Shown here piece by piece: positions 51,841 to 61,133 of a stretch of DNA of 64,000 nucleotides. The stretch spans positions 124,001 through 188,000 of the forward strand of contig CAWELU010000006.1 in the NCBI GenBank assembly GCA_963809965.1. Direction: 5' to 3'. The notes beneath the pieces are model-generated. The model saw only the letters and a program-made list of their open reading frames with translations. It was not told the origin of the DNA and ran no database searches. Every line of letters starts with the position of its first letter. Position 1 is the first letter of the stretch. Position numbers and translations under genes: made by a program. Source of the stretch: CAIWHR01 sp963809965. GTDB lineage: Bacteria; Pseudomonadota; Gammaproteobacteria; Burkholderiales; Casimicrobiaceae.

Positions 51841-53361
51841 ATGGCTTCAATCGCCGCGTTTCGTTTCGACAATTCGTTCGCTCGCGAACTTCAGGGGTTC
51901 TACGTGCCCTGGCGACCGGTCGCCGTGCGCCGCACCGCGGCTGCTGTTCGTCAACCATTCGTTGGCGGCAGAGCTGGGCCTCGACGTCACGTCGCTCGAT
52001 GACCCTGCGTGGGCAGCGACGTTCGCCGGAAACGCGCTGCCCGACGGCGCCGAACCGCTGGCTCAGGCCTATGCGGGCCACCAGTTCGGCGGGTTCTCGC
52101 CTCAACTCGGTGATGGCCGCGCACTGCTTCTCGGCGAGGTGATCGACCGGCAGGGACGCCGTCGCGACATCGCGTTCAAGGGCTCGGGCCGCACGCCGTT
52201 CGCCCGCGGGGGCGACGGCAAGGCCGCCGTCGGGCCTATGCTTCGAGAGGTGCTGGTCGGCGAGGCCATGCACGCGCTGGGCATCCCCACCACCCGCGCC
52301 CTCGCGGTCGCGGCGACGGGCGAGCCGGTGTACCGCGAACACGTTCTGCCCGGCGCAGTGCTGACACGCGTGGCGGCGAGCCACATCCGAGTCGGAACCT
52401 TCGAGTTCTATGCCTCGCGCGGTGATGTGGAACGCCTGCGGAAACTGGCCGAGTACACGATCGCGCGGCACGACCACGCACTCGTAACCGCACCGCAGCC
52501 TTTCCTGGCGCTGCTGCAGACCGTGGCCGAGCGTCAGTCTGCCCTGGTCGCGCAGTGGATGAACGTGGGTTTCATCCATGGCGTGATGAACACCGACAAC
52601 ATGGCGATATCGGGCGAGACGATCGATTACGGGCCGTGCGCCTTCATGGAGGCCTACGATCCCGCCACGGTGTTCAGCTCCATCGACCACCGGGGACGCT
52701 ACGCCTTCGGCAACCAGCCCGACATCGCGTGCTGGAACCTGGCACGCCTGGCCGAAACGCTGCTGCCCCTGCTGTCCGACGATCCCGAGCAGGCAGTCGG
52801 CGATGGCCACCGAGGTCATCGGTGCGTTCCCGGCGCAGTACCGCAGGCACCTGCTCCGCGGACAGCGCGCCAAGCTCGGGCTGCGTCGAGGCGAACCGGA
52901 CGACGACGAGCGCCGATGCCGCGCTGGCCGAGGACTGGTTGACCCTGCTTCATGCCGAGCGGGTGGATTTCACCCTCGGGTGGCGGCGGCTGGCCGACGC
53001 CGCTGCCGGCGACGAAGCGCCGCTGCGCGCGCTGTTCGCCGACGCGCGCGCACCCGACGCATGGCTGGCGCGCTGGCGGGCACGCTGCGCCAGCGAGGAC
53101 GACAGCGCCGAGCATGGCTCGGCGATGGCCGGTATCGAGCGCGCCAGGGCGATGCGCAGCGTCAATCCCAGGGTGATCCCCCGCAACCACCGCGTGGAAG
53201 AGGCGCTGGCTGCCGCGTCGGACGACGGCGATCTCGCGCCCTTCGACCGGTTGCTCGATGCCCTCAGGCAGCCGTACGACGAGGCTGGCGAGCTGGCTCC
53301 TTACGCCGAGCCGGCGCCAGCCGCCGTGACAGCGTGCTACCGCACGTTCTGCGGGACCTGA
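51841..53361 (+). pseudogene. selO: SelO (YdiU) protein adenylyltransferase, frameshifted
   Basis: Almost full-length SelO in pieces. FRFDNSFARELQGFYVPWRP is followed near 51930 by a frame change to PRLLFVNHSLAAELGLDVTS. Then come AQAYAGHQFGGFSPQLGDGR, FKGSGRTPFARGGDGKAAVG, MNVGFIHGVMNTDNMAISGE then TIDYGPCAFMEAYDP, covering the pseudokinase AMPylation core. Frame changes again near 52797 and 52890 lead to LAEDWLTLLHAERVDFTLGW and NPRVIPRNHRVEEALAAASD. Active-site motifs are all intact, so decay is recent or the shifts are errors. SelO AMPylates proteins involved in redox homeostasis. Confidence 0.85.
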
Positions 53362-53488
53362 TCATGGAGGACTCTTCAGTCGCGGGCACCAAAAGCGCCG
53401 TGGCGGTCCGGCCCTATGCAGTCATCAGATTGGTTGGAAAGCGGATGTTTCGACCGCCTGCGCCTGGACCTCCGCAACGCGCCACCAC

Positions 53489-54124
53489 TTAGGCGGACGT
53501 GTGTTGAGTCCGTAGGTTCAACAGGCGGCGGATTTCCGCCTCGAGCTCGGCGATGCGTCGGTCGCGCTCCTCGAGCGCTCGCGCAATGTCGAGCGCATCG
53601 AAGCGCTGCGGAATGTGCTTGGGGCAGTTCGCGTCCCACGCCAACACTCGGAATTCGAGGACCTGCTCGCCGCGAGCCTCGCCGTCCTTCGGCATCGGGT
53701 CAGCCAGCAATGAAGTGTTATCGTCCACGATGCGCGCTTTCCCCCATAGCTTGATGCGCTGCCGATTTGCGTAGTCGATCAAGAACAGGTGCGCCTTGGG
53801 ATTCTCGGCGAGGTTGCCCTGCGTGATGAATTGTCGATTGCCGCGAAGCTCCGCGAAGGCAATGGTGTGCTCGTCGAGCACCCGCAGAAAACCAGGCGGG
53901 CCGCCGCGGTGCTGGATGTAGGGTTGGCCGGCGGCGTTTGCAGTTCCAAGAAATATGCTGGTCTGGGCGGCGATGAAGGCGGCGAGCTCGGACGTAATCG
54001 TCGTGCGCCAGCCGTGGCCTTCTTCCATCCGCGCGTATGCCGCGCGCGAGCCCCTGCGCGCCTGAATTGCTTTGACGGCGGGCGTAAAGGCAATGTCGCT
54101 GGCAATGTGGAGGTTCTTCGACAT
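53489..54124 (-). CDS. Pyridoxamine 5'-phosphate oxidase-like flavin protein
   Basis: A 211-residue split-barrel protein. RTTITSELAAFIAAQTSIFL, GTANAAGQPYIQHRGGPPGF and HTIAFAELRGNRQFITQGNL then KAHLFLIDYANRQRIKLWGK are the FMN-binding PNPOx-like motifs. The C-terminus adds a coiled-coil-like tail (ALEERDRRIAELEAEIRRLL). Likely an oxidoreductase of unknown substrate. It lies 86 bases downstream of the CMD gene and is probably in the same LysR-controlled operon. Confidence 0.85.
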   Translation of the reverse strand: MSKNLHIASDIAFTPAVKAIQARRGSRAAYARMEEGHGWRTTITSELAAFIAAQTSIFLGTANAAGQPYIQHRGGPPGFLRVLDEHTIAFAELRGNRQFITQGNLAENPKAHLFLIDYANRQRIKLWGKARIVDDNTSLLADPMPKDGEARGEQVLEFRVLAWDANCPKHIPQRFDALDIARALEERDRRIAELEAEIRRLLNLRTQHTSA

Positions 54125-54210
54125 GGGTGGGCCTACGGATTCTGGCGTTGATGAGGAGCCGGCAGCCAGGGCCACCGGCGTCGTTCCCATCGTTCAAGCA
54201 CGCCGACGCC

Positions 54211-54759
54211 TCAGGCCGCCCGCTTGAGGTCCACCGCTGGAAAGTCGATCTCGGTCTGCGCGACTTCGTTCACGTAGTTGGTCAGCGTGTTGAGCGCTAC
54301 GTGAACTACGATTTCCATCACTTCCGCGTCCCCGTAGCCGGCGTCCTTCACGGCGCGCACGGCGGCATCGGAAACGTGCCCGCGTTCCATGGCTACGCTC
54401 GTGGCAAAGCGCACCGCTGCATCGGCCCTGGGGTCGTTCGAAGCACCTTTCCGGTTGGCAGCGATTTCCGCGTCATCCAGCTTCGCGACGTTCCTGCCGA
54501 GGTACGTGTGGGCAGCGAGACAGTAGCTGCACGCATTGATCTCGGCGACAGCAAGCGCGATGCGCTCGCCGGTCTTTGCTCCGATCGCACCCTTGGTCAA
54601 CGCGCCGCCGAGTGCGAGATAGCCGCTGAGGGCCGCCGGGCTGTTGCCGACGACTTTCATCAGGTTGGGAACGACCCCCAACTGCTTCTTGACGGCATCA
54701 AGCAGCGGCCGCGTGGCGGCAGGGGTTTGGTCGAGCGCGGGGATGTTGATCCGGGGCAT
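54211..54759 (-). CDS. Carboxymuconolactone decarboxylase/AhpD-like protein
   Basis: A 182-residue CMD-fold protein. The CXXC-type redox motif EINACSYCLAAHTYLGRN (C-S-Y-C) with the downstream His matches AhpD-like peroxidase-related proteins rather than true decarboxylases. KKQLGVVPNLMKVVGNSPAA and IVVHVALNTLTNYVNEVAQT are also typical. AGGAG precedes ATG 54759. Divergent from the LysR gene; the shared 135-base region has a dyad. Confidence 0.88.
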   Translation of the reverse strand: MPRINIPALDQTPAATRPLLDAVKKQLGVVPNLMKVVGNSPAALSGYLALGGALTKGAIGAKTGERIALAVAEINACSYCLAAHTYLGRNVAKLDDAEIAANRKGASNDPRADAAVRFATSVAMERGHVSDAAVRAVKDAGYGDAEVMEIVVHVALNTLTNYVNEVAQTEIDFPAVDLKRAA

Positions 54760-54871
54760 GGCGGTTCTCCTGGAGAGTTTGGGTTGAATCGCGACGTTGG
54801 TTGCGCCGCGAACAGGACGTATCTTGCACAATTCCGTGCGCAAGAAGAATATGTGCAGAAAGCAATTTATT

Positions 54872-54888
54872 ATTCCGATAATTGGAAT
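54872..54888. promoter_or_regulatory. LysR-type operator-like dyad
   Basis: ATTCC-GATAATT-GGAAT, a perfect five-base inverted repeat with a seven-base spacer and a T-N11-A core, ends six bases before the LysR start. Its position in the divergent region suits autoregulation and control of the CMD gene. Confidence 0.5.
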
Positions 54889-54894
54889 ACTGCT

Positions 54895-55824
54895 ATGGAT
54901 CGATTCCATCTGATGAGTGTCCTTGTCGCAGTCGCCGAGGAGCAGGGCTTTGCGGGTGGAGCGCGCCGCCTGGGCCTGTCGCCGCCGGCGGTGACCCGTG
55001 CCATCGCGACGCTGGAAGATCGTTTGGGCGTCAGACTGCTCAACCGGACGACTCGCTTCGTCCGCACGACCGATGCCGGCGCGCGGTATCTCGAAAGTGC
55101 GCGGCGCATCCTCGCGGAGGCCGACGAGGCCGACGAGGCGGCTGCGGGCGTCCATGCTTTACCGCGCGGACAGCTCCTCGTGACGGCTCCAGTTCTGTTC
55201 GGAAGCCTGTTCGTCATGCCAGGCGTCGTCGACTTCCTGGTCCGATACCCGGACGTTTCCGTGTCTGCACTATTTGTCGACCGGGTCGTCAATCTGCTCG
55301 AGGAAGGGCTCGATGTCGGTGTGCGGATCGGCGAATTGCCCGATTCGACGATGCGGGCGATTCCAGTGGGTTTCGTCCGACGCGTCGTATGCGCGTCGCC
55401 ACGGTACCTGAGAAAGCGTGGCGAGCCGCGCGGGCCAGCGGAACTGGCGCATCACACCATCATCGCGGCGAGCCCGGTAACGCCATCCATCGAGTGGCGC
55501 TTCGGCACCGGCAAGCAAAGCGTGACCGCCAAGGTTCGTCCTCGCCTTAGCGTGACCAGCAACGATGCGGCGATACACGCGGCGCTCCTCGATTTCGGGG
55601 TCACACGCCTGATGTCATACCAGATCGCCACGCATCTGGCCGCAGGACGCCTGAAGCGCATACTCGCGGCCTTCGAACCGCCACCGCTGCCGATCCACGT
55701 CATGCACCTCGAGGGGCGGCAGGCATCGGCGAAGGTGCGCAGTTTCGTCGACCTGCTGGTGGATCGATTGCGGGCCGAGGCTGCGCTCGACTTCGTCGTC
55801 GCCAAGGACAATCATGCGCGTTGA
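54895..55824 (+). CDS. LysR-family transcriptional regulator
   Basis: A 309-residue regulator. The winged HTH is at residues 1-60 (MDRFHLMSVLVAVAEEQGFA, then RRLGLSPPAVTRAIATLEDR and LGVRLLNRTTR). The effector domain begins near 90 (GQLLVTAPVLFGSLFVMPGV). C-terminal parts resemble the CrgA/DsdC-like branch. Divergently transcribed from the CMD-PNPOx pair, which it probably regulates. ATG 54895 lies next to the operator-like dyad. Confidence 0.92.
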   Translation: MDRFHLMSVLVAVAEEQGFAGGARRLGLSPPAVTRAIATLEDRLGVRLLNRTTRFVRTTDAGARYLESARRILAEADEADEAAAGVHALPRGQLLVTAPVLFGSLFVMPGVVDFLVRYPDVSVSALFVDRVVNLLEEGLDVGVRIGELPDSTMRAIPVGFVRRVVCASPRYLRKRGEPRGPAELAHHTIIAASPVTPSIEWRFGTGKQSVTAKVRPRLSVTSNDAAIHAALLDFGVTRLMSYQIATHLAAGRLKRILAAFEPPPLPIHVMHLEGRQASAKVRSFVDLLVDRLRAEAALDFVVAKDNHAR

Positions 55825-56021
55825 GGCATGAACTCGGCGAGACCGCGTCTTTCGCTGCCATGCGGACTTCTTGTTCGGGCTTACCCGTGCGCCCGCAGCA
55901 CAACCGCGAGCCTTTTTCGGAGGGTATCTCCCGGGAGCGCGTTGATCGGCGTGTGCTGCTATCAAGTTCCTTGGGGACGCCACCTGGGTCTATGTCTCAT
56001 TCCCGAGTCGGTCCGGATGAC

Positions 56022-56759
56022 CTACTTCTGGAATGACACGTCCTCGACCAGAACCTTGTAGGCGTAGCCCGAACCCAGGTCTACGTCTGTCTTGACCACG
56101 CCCTTGGCGATGACGACATCGCCAACATTCGGCTCGTCCTTGCTCGTCACCAGGATGTCGTTGCTATTGTCTGCCGCCGATCCCGATCCGTCGCGCAGAT
56201 GGACCCAGTTCTTGCCCATTACGTTCGCGGTGACCTTCACGACTTTGGCGCGGATCGTGACCGGCTTGTCCTTGAGGGCGAGACGGTCGGAGTTGACCTC
56301 GGCGACCGTCCGGCCGTTGGCGCCCTCGGCCTTCGCTACTTTCACCACGCCAACGTCAGGCGTCTTGGCCAAGCTGCCGTGAATCTGGTTTAGGTCGCCC
56401 CCGGCCGTGGGCGCTCCCGGAACCATGGACGTACCGGCTGCGCCGGCACTTGCGGTTCCAGCCAGGGTACCGAAGACGATGGTGTCGAAGGTCCGCTTGA
56501 GCGACTTGCTCTCGAAGTTCTGCAACACCATCGGATTGTTGATGGTCACCTCCGCACCCTTCTTCACCGCGGCCTTGTTCACCGCCGCCCAGGTCTCCCC
56601 CTTGGCAGTCTTCAGCCGCAGGTACGTGTAGGTGTCGACATCCTTCACCTCGAGCACTTCCCCCTTCACGGGGGGCATGACCGACGGTGCGGTCTCACCA
56701 GCGGCCCAGACGACGTGGGCGGAAAGCGTTGCGACAAGTGCGATGAACAGCTTCTTCAT
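56022..56759 (-). CDS. Periplasmic OB-fold protein next to a multihaem cytochrome
   Basis: A 245-residue secreted protein with a signal peptide (MKKLFIALVATLSAHVVWAA). It has two related parts. KGEVLEVKDVDTYTYLRLKT then AKGETWAAVNKAAVKKGAEV, near residues 31-80, resembles a small beta-barrel. KPVTIRAKVVKVTANVMGKN then WVHLRDGSGSAADNSNDILV, near 165-230, is an OB-fold nucleic-acid-type domain. Similar proteins accompany cytochrome c nitrite reductase-like or multihaem systems (NrfJ-like). It follows the nine-haem cytochrome gene by ~280 bases on the same strand. Confidence 0.75.
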   Translation of the reverse strand: MKKLFIALVATLSAHVVWAAGETAPSVMPPVKGEVLEVKDVDTYTYLRLKTAKGETWAAVNKAAVKKGAEVTINNPMVLQNFESKSLKRTFDTIVFGTLAGTASAGAAGTSMVPGAPTAGGDLNQIHGSLAKTPDVGVVKVAKAEGANGRTVAEVNSDRLALKDKPVTIRAKVVKVTANVMGKNWVHLRDGSGSAADNSNDILVTSKDEPNVGDVVIAKGVVKTDVDLGSGYAYKVLVEDVSFQK

Positions 56760-57008
56760 GGTCGGATCCGTTGGAACGTTTCCGGCGACGAAACCGCCGC
56801 CGTTGCAGGCGCAACTATCCCACAGATTGCCGGATCGACATTGACGCAGATCGAAGGGGCTCGTCCGCATCCACCTCGGCTCACGCGTGATCGCGGCCTC
56901 GACCCAGAGCGGCCCGGTTGTTTCAACAAATCGGGCCCCGACAAATCAGGGCCCGCAAATCGCGATGGGCGATGAAGACGGTGAGGCCGGTCCGGCTTCT
57001 CCCGGACG

Positions 57009-57027
57009 TGGGGCCACTCGCCCCACC
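57009..57027 (-). terminator. Hairpin after the multihaem cytochrome gene
   Basis: GTGGGGC, five-base loop, GCCCCAC starts 15 bases after the stop at 57042. No T-run, so it may instead stabilise mRNA or partly attenuate the OB-fold gene. Confidence 0.35.
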
Positions 57028-57041
57028 GTGATTCAGCTCCT

Positions 57042-59213
57042 TCAGCGCATTGGGCCGTTGTGGCAGCTCCAGCAGGTCACTCGATCTCCAGGAGCGAAGG
57101 ACTTCGTCCGGCCGTCGTCGATACTGAAGGTCTTGGCGATCTTGATCACGGCCAAGTCGGACCCGGCGGAAGTCGAGCCGTGGCAATACAGGCAGTCGGT
57201 CTTGTTGGTGCTGGTCACGACGTCGTGGTGGTCCTTGACCCAGGACGAACCGAGGTAGTGCATCCCGTGCGGGCCACCCTTTGCGGACTTCGGTTCCGTG
57301 GCGTGACAGGCCGTGCACTCGCGAATCGCCGCCGAATAGCCCTGCGCCTCGATCGCGCGCAGGTTGTCGTTCACCGAGTTGGCGGCCGTTTTGGTGGTGA
57401 ACTCGGCGTGCGTCGAGTTGTGGCAGGCCTCGCACTGCAGGTTGCCGTGGCCCACACTGAACCGGTACAGGCTGAGACCCGGGCCAGGCGTGTCGGCGTT
57501 GGACGCGAAGCGCTTGTCCGAAAAGGTCTTGTCCTTGAACGTGCCGTCGGGATTGATGGCCACCTTCTCGCGCATGCCGTCATGGTGGCAGGACTGGCAG
57601 GTCGGCATGTCATACCAGCCGTCGCGCTGGCCACCGACCGTCACCATCGACCCGTGGCACGACTGGCATTCCATGACGTGCTTGCCGTTGGAGTCGACCG
57701 GATTGCCCATCGCGCCACGCAGGCATTTCGTTTCCTTCCCCGGATGGCAGTTGTAGCAGGCATCACGCGTACCGATGCTGTCCAGCGTCTGCGTCGAGCC
57801 CGGCAGCGTGACGTTGGCGTGACGATTGTGCATCGCCGCCGTCATCGGCGACACGCTCGCCACGCCGGCGAGACCCCAGTATGAAAGCGCATTGCTGTTG
57901 TGGCAGGTATCACAGAAGATTGGCTTGTTCTTGGTCGGATCCGCTTTTGTCACCGAGCTCTCCAGGGTGGTGCCGTATCCCTTGCTGCTCAACAGCGCGG
58001 AATAGTTTGCGTTGCCGGCGTTCTTCTGGTCGTGCAAACGCAGAACGTTCAACCTCCAGTCTCTCTCGGTGGGTGTCCGGTTGGAGTTTACCCACCCGCC
58101 CGTCGGCATGGCGGCCGAACTTCCGGTGACGCTGGCGTGACAGAGGTTGCAGTTCATTTCGGTGGACACGGGCAGCACGGCGTTGGTGCTGGCAATTACC
58201 TGGTTGCTGCTGTTCCTGGCCGTGACCTTCACCATCGGGAACGGATTGAAGGCACCCTTATCGTCGACCGGCGTGATCGGAATGCCCGTGGCTTCGAACC
58301 AGTTGTAGTTGTCTTTGTCGATCCCATTCCATGTCAACGGTGCAGGTGTGGCGGATGCGGTCGGATTGCCGGTCATGCCCATGTTTGCGGGCAGGGTCCC
58401 GAGGCCGAACAGCGCCGAGAAATACTCCCAGAAGTTCGTCTTGCCCGCGCTGTAGGTATTGGTCGAGCCGGTTGGGTCGGACGCCGATTGGTACTCGAGC
58501 GTATAGCCGGAGCTGACCAGCTTGCCGTTCACCATCAGCTGCGCATTCAGGTTGTTGAACGGCGGCAGCAGCGTGAAGACCGAATAGTCGGTGTCCATGC
58601 AATGCATCCCGAGGTCGTTCCAGGCGAACAGACGCGTTCCGCCCGTACCGGATGAAGTCGAGCCGTTCACGCTGTAGGAAGCGTTCTTTGTGGTCGTGTT
58701 GCCGGCCCGGTCGACAGCGGCGACCGTGAAGGATTTCGTACCGGTCGACGACGTGTTGATGGCAACGCCGTTTGCCACCGTACCTGTACACGTGGCGATT
58801 CCCGCCAACGCGTCGCTGCAGCTGAAGCTGGCCGTGACCGACTGGTTAAGCGTGTAGCTGGCGCCGGATCCGGGAGTGTTGATTGTCACCGTCGGCAGGG
58901 TTGCATCACGCTTGATCGTCACCGACTTGCTGCTGGTGCCGCCGGCGCTCCTCGCCTTGCACGTGTACGTCGTGCCGGACGTATCCGTCGTCCGCGACAC
59001 GGTGTCGCAACCGGACTTCCTGATGTTGGTCGACTCGGGGTCGCTTACCGTCCAGGTCAGGCCGACATTGCTGGTATACCAACCGTTGGTTCCAAGCGTG
59101 CCAGCCAAGGTCACCGTGATGACAGGCGGCGTTGTGTCTCTGGCCAACGCCGGTTCAGCGATGCATGTTCCCAAGCCGAGGCTCAGAATTGCTAGGATTG
59201 CCGGCTTCGTCAT
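57042..59213 (-). CDS. Nine-haem c-type cytochrome with N-terminal Ig-like domain
   Basis: A 723-residue secreted protein. After the signal peptide (cleavage near ALARD), residues 28-100 form an Ig-like domain (PPVITVTLAGTLGTNGWYTS, NVGLTWTVSDPES), and a second such module follows to about 185. From residue 354 nine CxxCH haem sites occur: CNLCH, CDTCH, CYNCH, CQSCH twice, CEACH, CTACH, CLYCH and CWSCH. Many extra His could be axial ligands. The architecture suggests extracellular or cell-surface electron transfer. The next gene downstream encodes an OB-fold protein, probably in the same unit. Confidence 0.92.
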   Translation of the reverse strand: MTKPAILAILSLGLGTCIAEPALARDTTPPVITVTLAGTLGTNGWYTSNVGLTWTVSDPESTNIRKSGCDTVSRTTDTSGTTYTCKARSAGGTSSKSVTIKRDATLPTVTINTPGSGASYTLNQSVTASFSCSDALAGIATCTGTVANGVAINTSSTGTKSFTVAAVDRAGNTTTKNASYSVNGSTSSGTGGTRLFAWNDLGMHCMDTDYSVFTLLPPFNNLNAQLMVNGKLVSSGYTLEYQSASDPTGSTNTYSAGKTNFWEYFSALFGLGTLPANMGMTGNPTASATPAPLTWNGIDKDNYNWFEATGIPITPVDDKGAFNPFPMVKVTARNSSNQVIASTNAVLPVSTEMNCNLCHASVTGSSAAMPTGGWVNSNRTPTERDWRLNVLRLHDQKNAGNANYSALLSSKGYGTTLESSVTKADPTKNKPIFCDTCHNSNALSYWGLAGVASVSPMTAAMHNRHANVTLPGSTQTLDSIGTRDACYNCHPGKETKCLRGAMGNPVDSNGKHVMECQSCHGSMVTVGGQRDGWYDMPTCQSCHHDGMREKVAINPDGTFKDKTFSDKRFASNADTPGPGLSLYRFSVGHGNLQCEACHNSTHAEFTTKTAANSVNDNLRAIEAQGYSAAIRECTACHATEPKSAKGGPHGMHYLGSSWVKDHHDVVTSTNKTDCLYCHGSTSAGSDLAVIKIAKTFSIDDGRTKSFAPGDRVTCWSCHNGPMR

Positions 59214-59491
59214 TTGCTTTTCCTGTTTGGGGCACTGTCCGCCGCACGCCGCTGCGACCTACTTCATCGGCGGAGTTTGGCGGTTCGAGTCGAAGTTTCG
59301 TCGATGACCACGACGCTGCTGGGGCGACTCTAAACGCGAAACCTGAAACGAACCTGAACAGGGCACTACGCCGAAGGCGAAGCCATCTTGGCGGTCGACG
59401 TGGACCAACTGATGGTTACGGCCAGACGTCTGGCTGCAAGCGCGCGGCACGTACGCGCCGGGCTCGAGTCCGATCGAGGAGGAGGAATGCT

Positions 59492-60154
59492 ATGGGGATT
59501 GCAGTCGTCACGGGTGCAAATCGGGGGATCGGTCTCGACCTCGCGCGGCAGCTCAAGGCGCGGGGAGCGAGCGTCGTTGCCGTATGTCGCCGGAGATCGA
59601 CCGAGCTCGACGCGCTGGGAGTGCGAGTCGAAAGCGCAATCGACGTTACCGAGCCCGGGGCGTGGTCGCGGCTCTCCGAGCGGCTCGCCCGCGATGACAT
59701 CGACCTGCTGATCCAGAACGCCGGCATGCTCCATGGCGATTCTCTCGAAGATGTCGACTTGGACAAGGTGCGCGCGCAATTCGAGCTCAATGCCATGGCG
59801 CCCCTCTTTCTCACTCGAGCGCTCGCCTCGCGCCTGCACGCAGGCTCGAAAATTGCGCTCATCACCAGTCGCATGGGCTCCATTGGCGACAATAGCTCCG
59901 GTGGGTACTATGGCTACCGCATGAGCAAGGCAGCCCTGAACGCGGCCGGCGTCTCCCTGGCCCACGACCTCAAGCCGCGAGGAATCGCCGTAGTCATCCT
60001 TCATCCAGGCTCTGTGCGCACCGAGATGACCCGCGGGCACGGCATGATCGAGACCGACGAGTCGGTCCGTGGACTCCTGCAGCGCATCGACGAGCTCCGG
60101 CTAGAGACCACCGGACGATTCCTGCACCAGAACGGCGAGGTCTTGCCATGGTGA
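59492..60154 (+). CDS. Short-chain dehydrogenase/reductase
   Basis: A 220-residue classical SDR. VVTGANRGIGLDLARQLKAR is the NAD(P)-binding start, LIQNAGML the NAG motif, and YYGYRMSKAALNAAGVSLAH contains the YxxxK catalytic pair after ITSRMGSIGDNSS. GAGGAGGAGG precedes ATG 59492. Similar to sniffer/CsgA-like SDRs. Divergent from the cytochrome operon. Confidence 0.9.
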   Translation: MGIAVVTGANRGIGLDLARQLKARGASVVAVCRRRSTELDALGVRVESAIDVTEPGAWSRLSERLARDDIDLLIQNAGMLHGDSLEDVDLDKVRAQFELNAMAPLFLTRALASRLHAGSKIALITSRMGSIGDNSSGGYYGYRMSKAALNAAGVSLAHDLKPRGIAVVILHPGSVRTEMTRGHGMIETDESVRGLLQRIDELRLETTGRFLHQNGEVLPW

Positions 60155-60249
60155 ACCTGCGACCCGGACCTCGGCCCGCCCCTTGAAAGGAGCAGGCAAT
60201 CCGGTTCACGTAGCCGGCCGCACGCGCAGGCGGCTTCGGGATGCGCCAG

Positions 60250-60440
60250 CTACTGAATCACCTCGTTCGCGCGCAACAATAGGGATTGCGGAATTGCGAG
60301 GCCGAGCGCCTTGGAGGTCTTGACGTTTACGACAAACTCAACAAGCGCCAGTTGCTGCACTGGCAGGTCCGCGGGCATGGCGCCCTTTAGGATTCGACCG
60401 GCATAAACACCCGCTTCGCGATCGCGCTGCGAACGCAGCG
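60250..60440 (-). pseudogene. C-terminal fragment of an ABC substrate-binding protein
   Basis: Minus-strand frame GRILKGAMPADLPVQQLALV then EFVVNVKTSKALGLAIPQSL and LLRANEVIQ, the last ~60 residues of the family seen complete at 50033 (ILKGAKPADLPVEQP ... LLRADEVIQ). Upstream of about 60440 the sequence is unrelated. A truncation remnant. Confidence 0.75.
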
Positions 60441-60484
60441 ACTCGACCACGCTGACTCGGAGTCGAGAACGATTGCCGCATCGA

Positions 60485-60949
60485 TCACCGCCACCCGAGG
60501 CCATCGAAGCTTTCCCAGAAATAGTAAGGGTCCGCCAGGTCGCGGGCGGTATACATCTGCATGGCTGCATCCTGCTTGTCATAGGAAGCCATGTCGGTTG
60601 CGCGCTGCTGGGCTAGCGTAGGCGCGCCGTTTGGGTGGAGGCGTCGGTACGCTGCGTACTCCTTCTCCGTCCCGACAAGGAGCTGGTCCTTGGCGGCATC
60701 CGGGTAGACGTAGAAGTGGATGCCAGTCCGTTGCCACTCCGTTATCTTCCCAGGTGAGAGGGTTTGCAGATGTTCCTTCTGCTGCATGGTTTTCGCCGCG
60801 ACCACCTTGAATCCAGCGGCCAATAGCTGACTTACGTCCGGCGGGGGCGGCGCCGTACTGGCGCAGCCGTAGAACATCACCGTCACCGCACAGATACAAA
60901 GCCGCCCAAAAAGGCTGCGCCGGAAGGCGCGGGGCCATGTTCGCTTCAT
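60485..60949 (-). CDS. Predicted lipoprotein of unknown function
   Basis: A 154-residue protein. ATG 60949 begins MKRTWPRAFRRSLFGRLCIC and the lipobox VMFYGCAS puts the lipidated Cys near residue 28. The mature part contains LSPGKITEWQRTGIHFYVYP, LLVGTEKEYAAYRRLHPNG and ARDLADPYYFWESFDGLGWR. It looks like a small conserved envelope protein, but no family is recognised. Confidence 0.7.
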   Translation of the reverse strand: MKRTWPRAFRRSLFGRLCICAVTVMFYGCASTAPPPPDVSQLLAAGFKVVAAKTMQQKEHLQTLSPGKITEWQRTGIHFYVYPDAAKDQLLVGTEKEYAAYRRLHPNGAPTLAQQRATDMASYDKQDAAMQMYTARDLADPYYFWESFDGLGWR

Positions 60950-61133
60950 CGGTGTGCTCCGTCCGTTCTTATGTTGTTTACCTGCGGCCTGATCGTTGAC
61001 GTCCAACAATCCCACAAAAAACGCCGCGCGGTTCGCAATGAATGCGAACAGCGCAGCGTGGAGGATTCTCGTGAAAGAATTTTGCTGGCGGCACTCCGCC
61101 AGTCACTCTACCGAGTCAGATCCGCGGCGCGGG

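Noticed and set aside
51605..52873. A 422-codon minus-strand frame over selO
   Set aside because: Antisense to SelO core motifs. Its openness does not make it a gene, even though the sense gene is frameshifted.
59440..59480. tRNA-like GGCTCGAGTCC segment
   Set aside because: No acceptor, D or anticodon arms can be built around it; no tRNA was found in the window.
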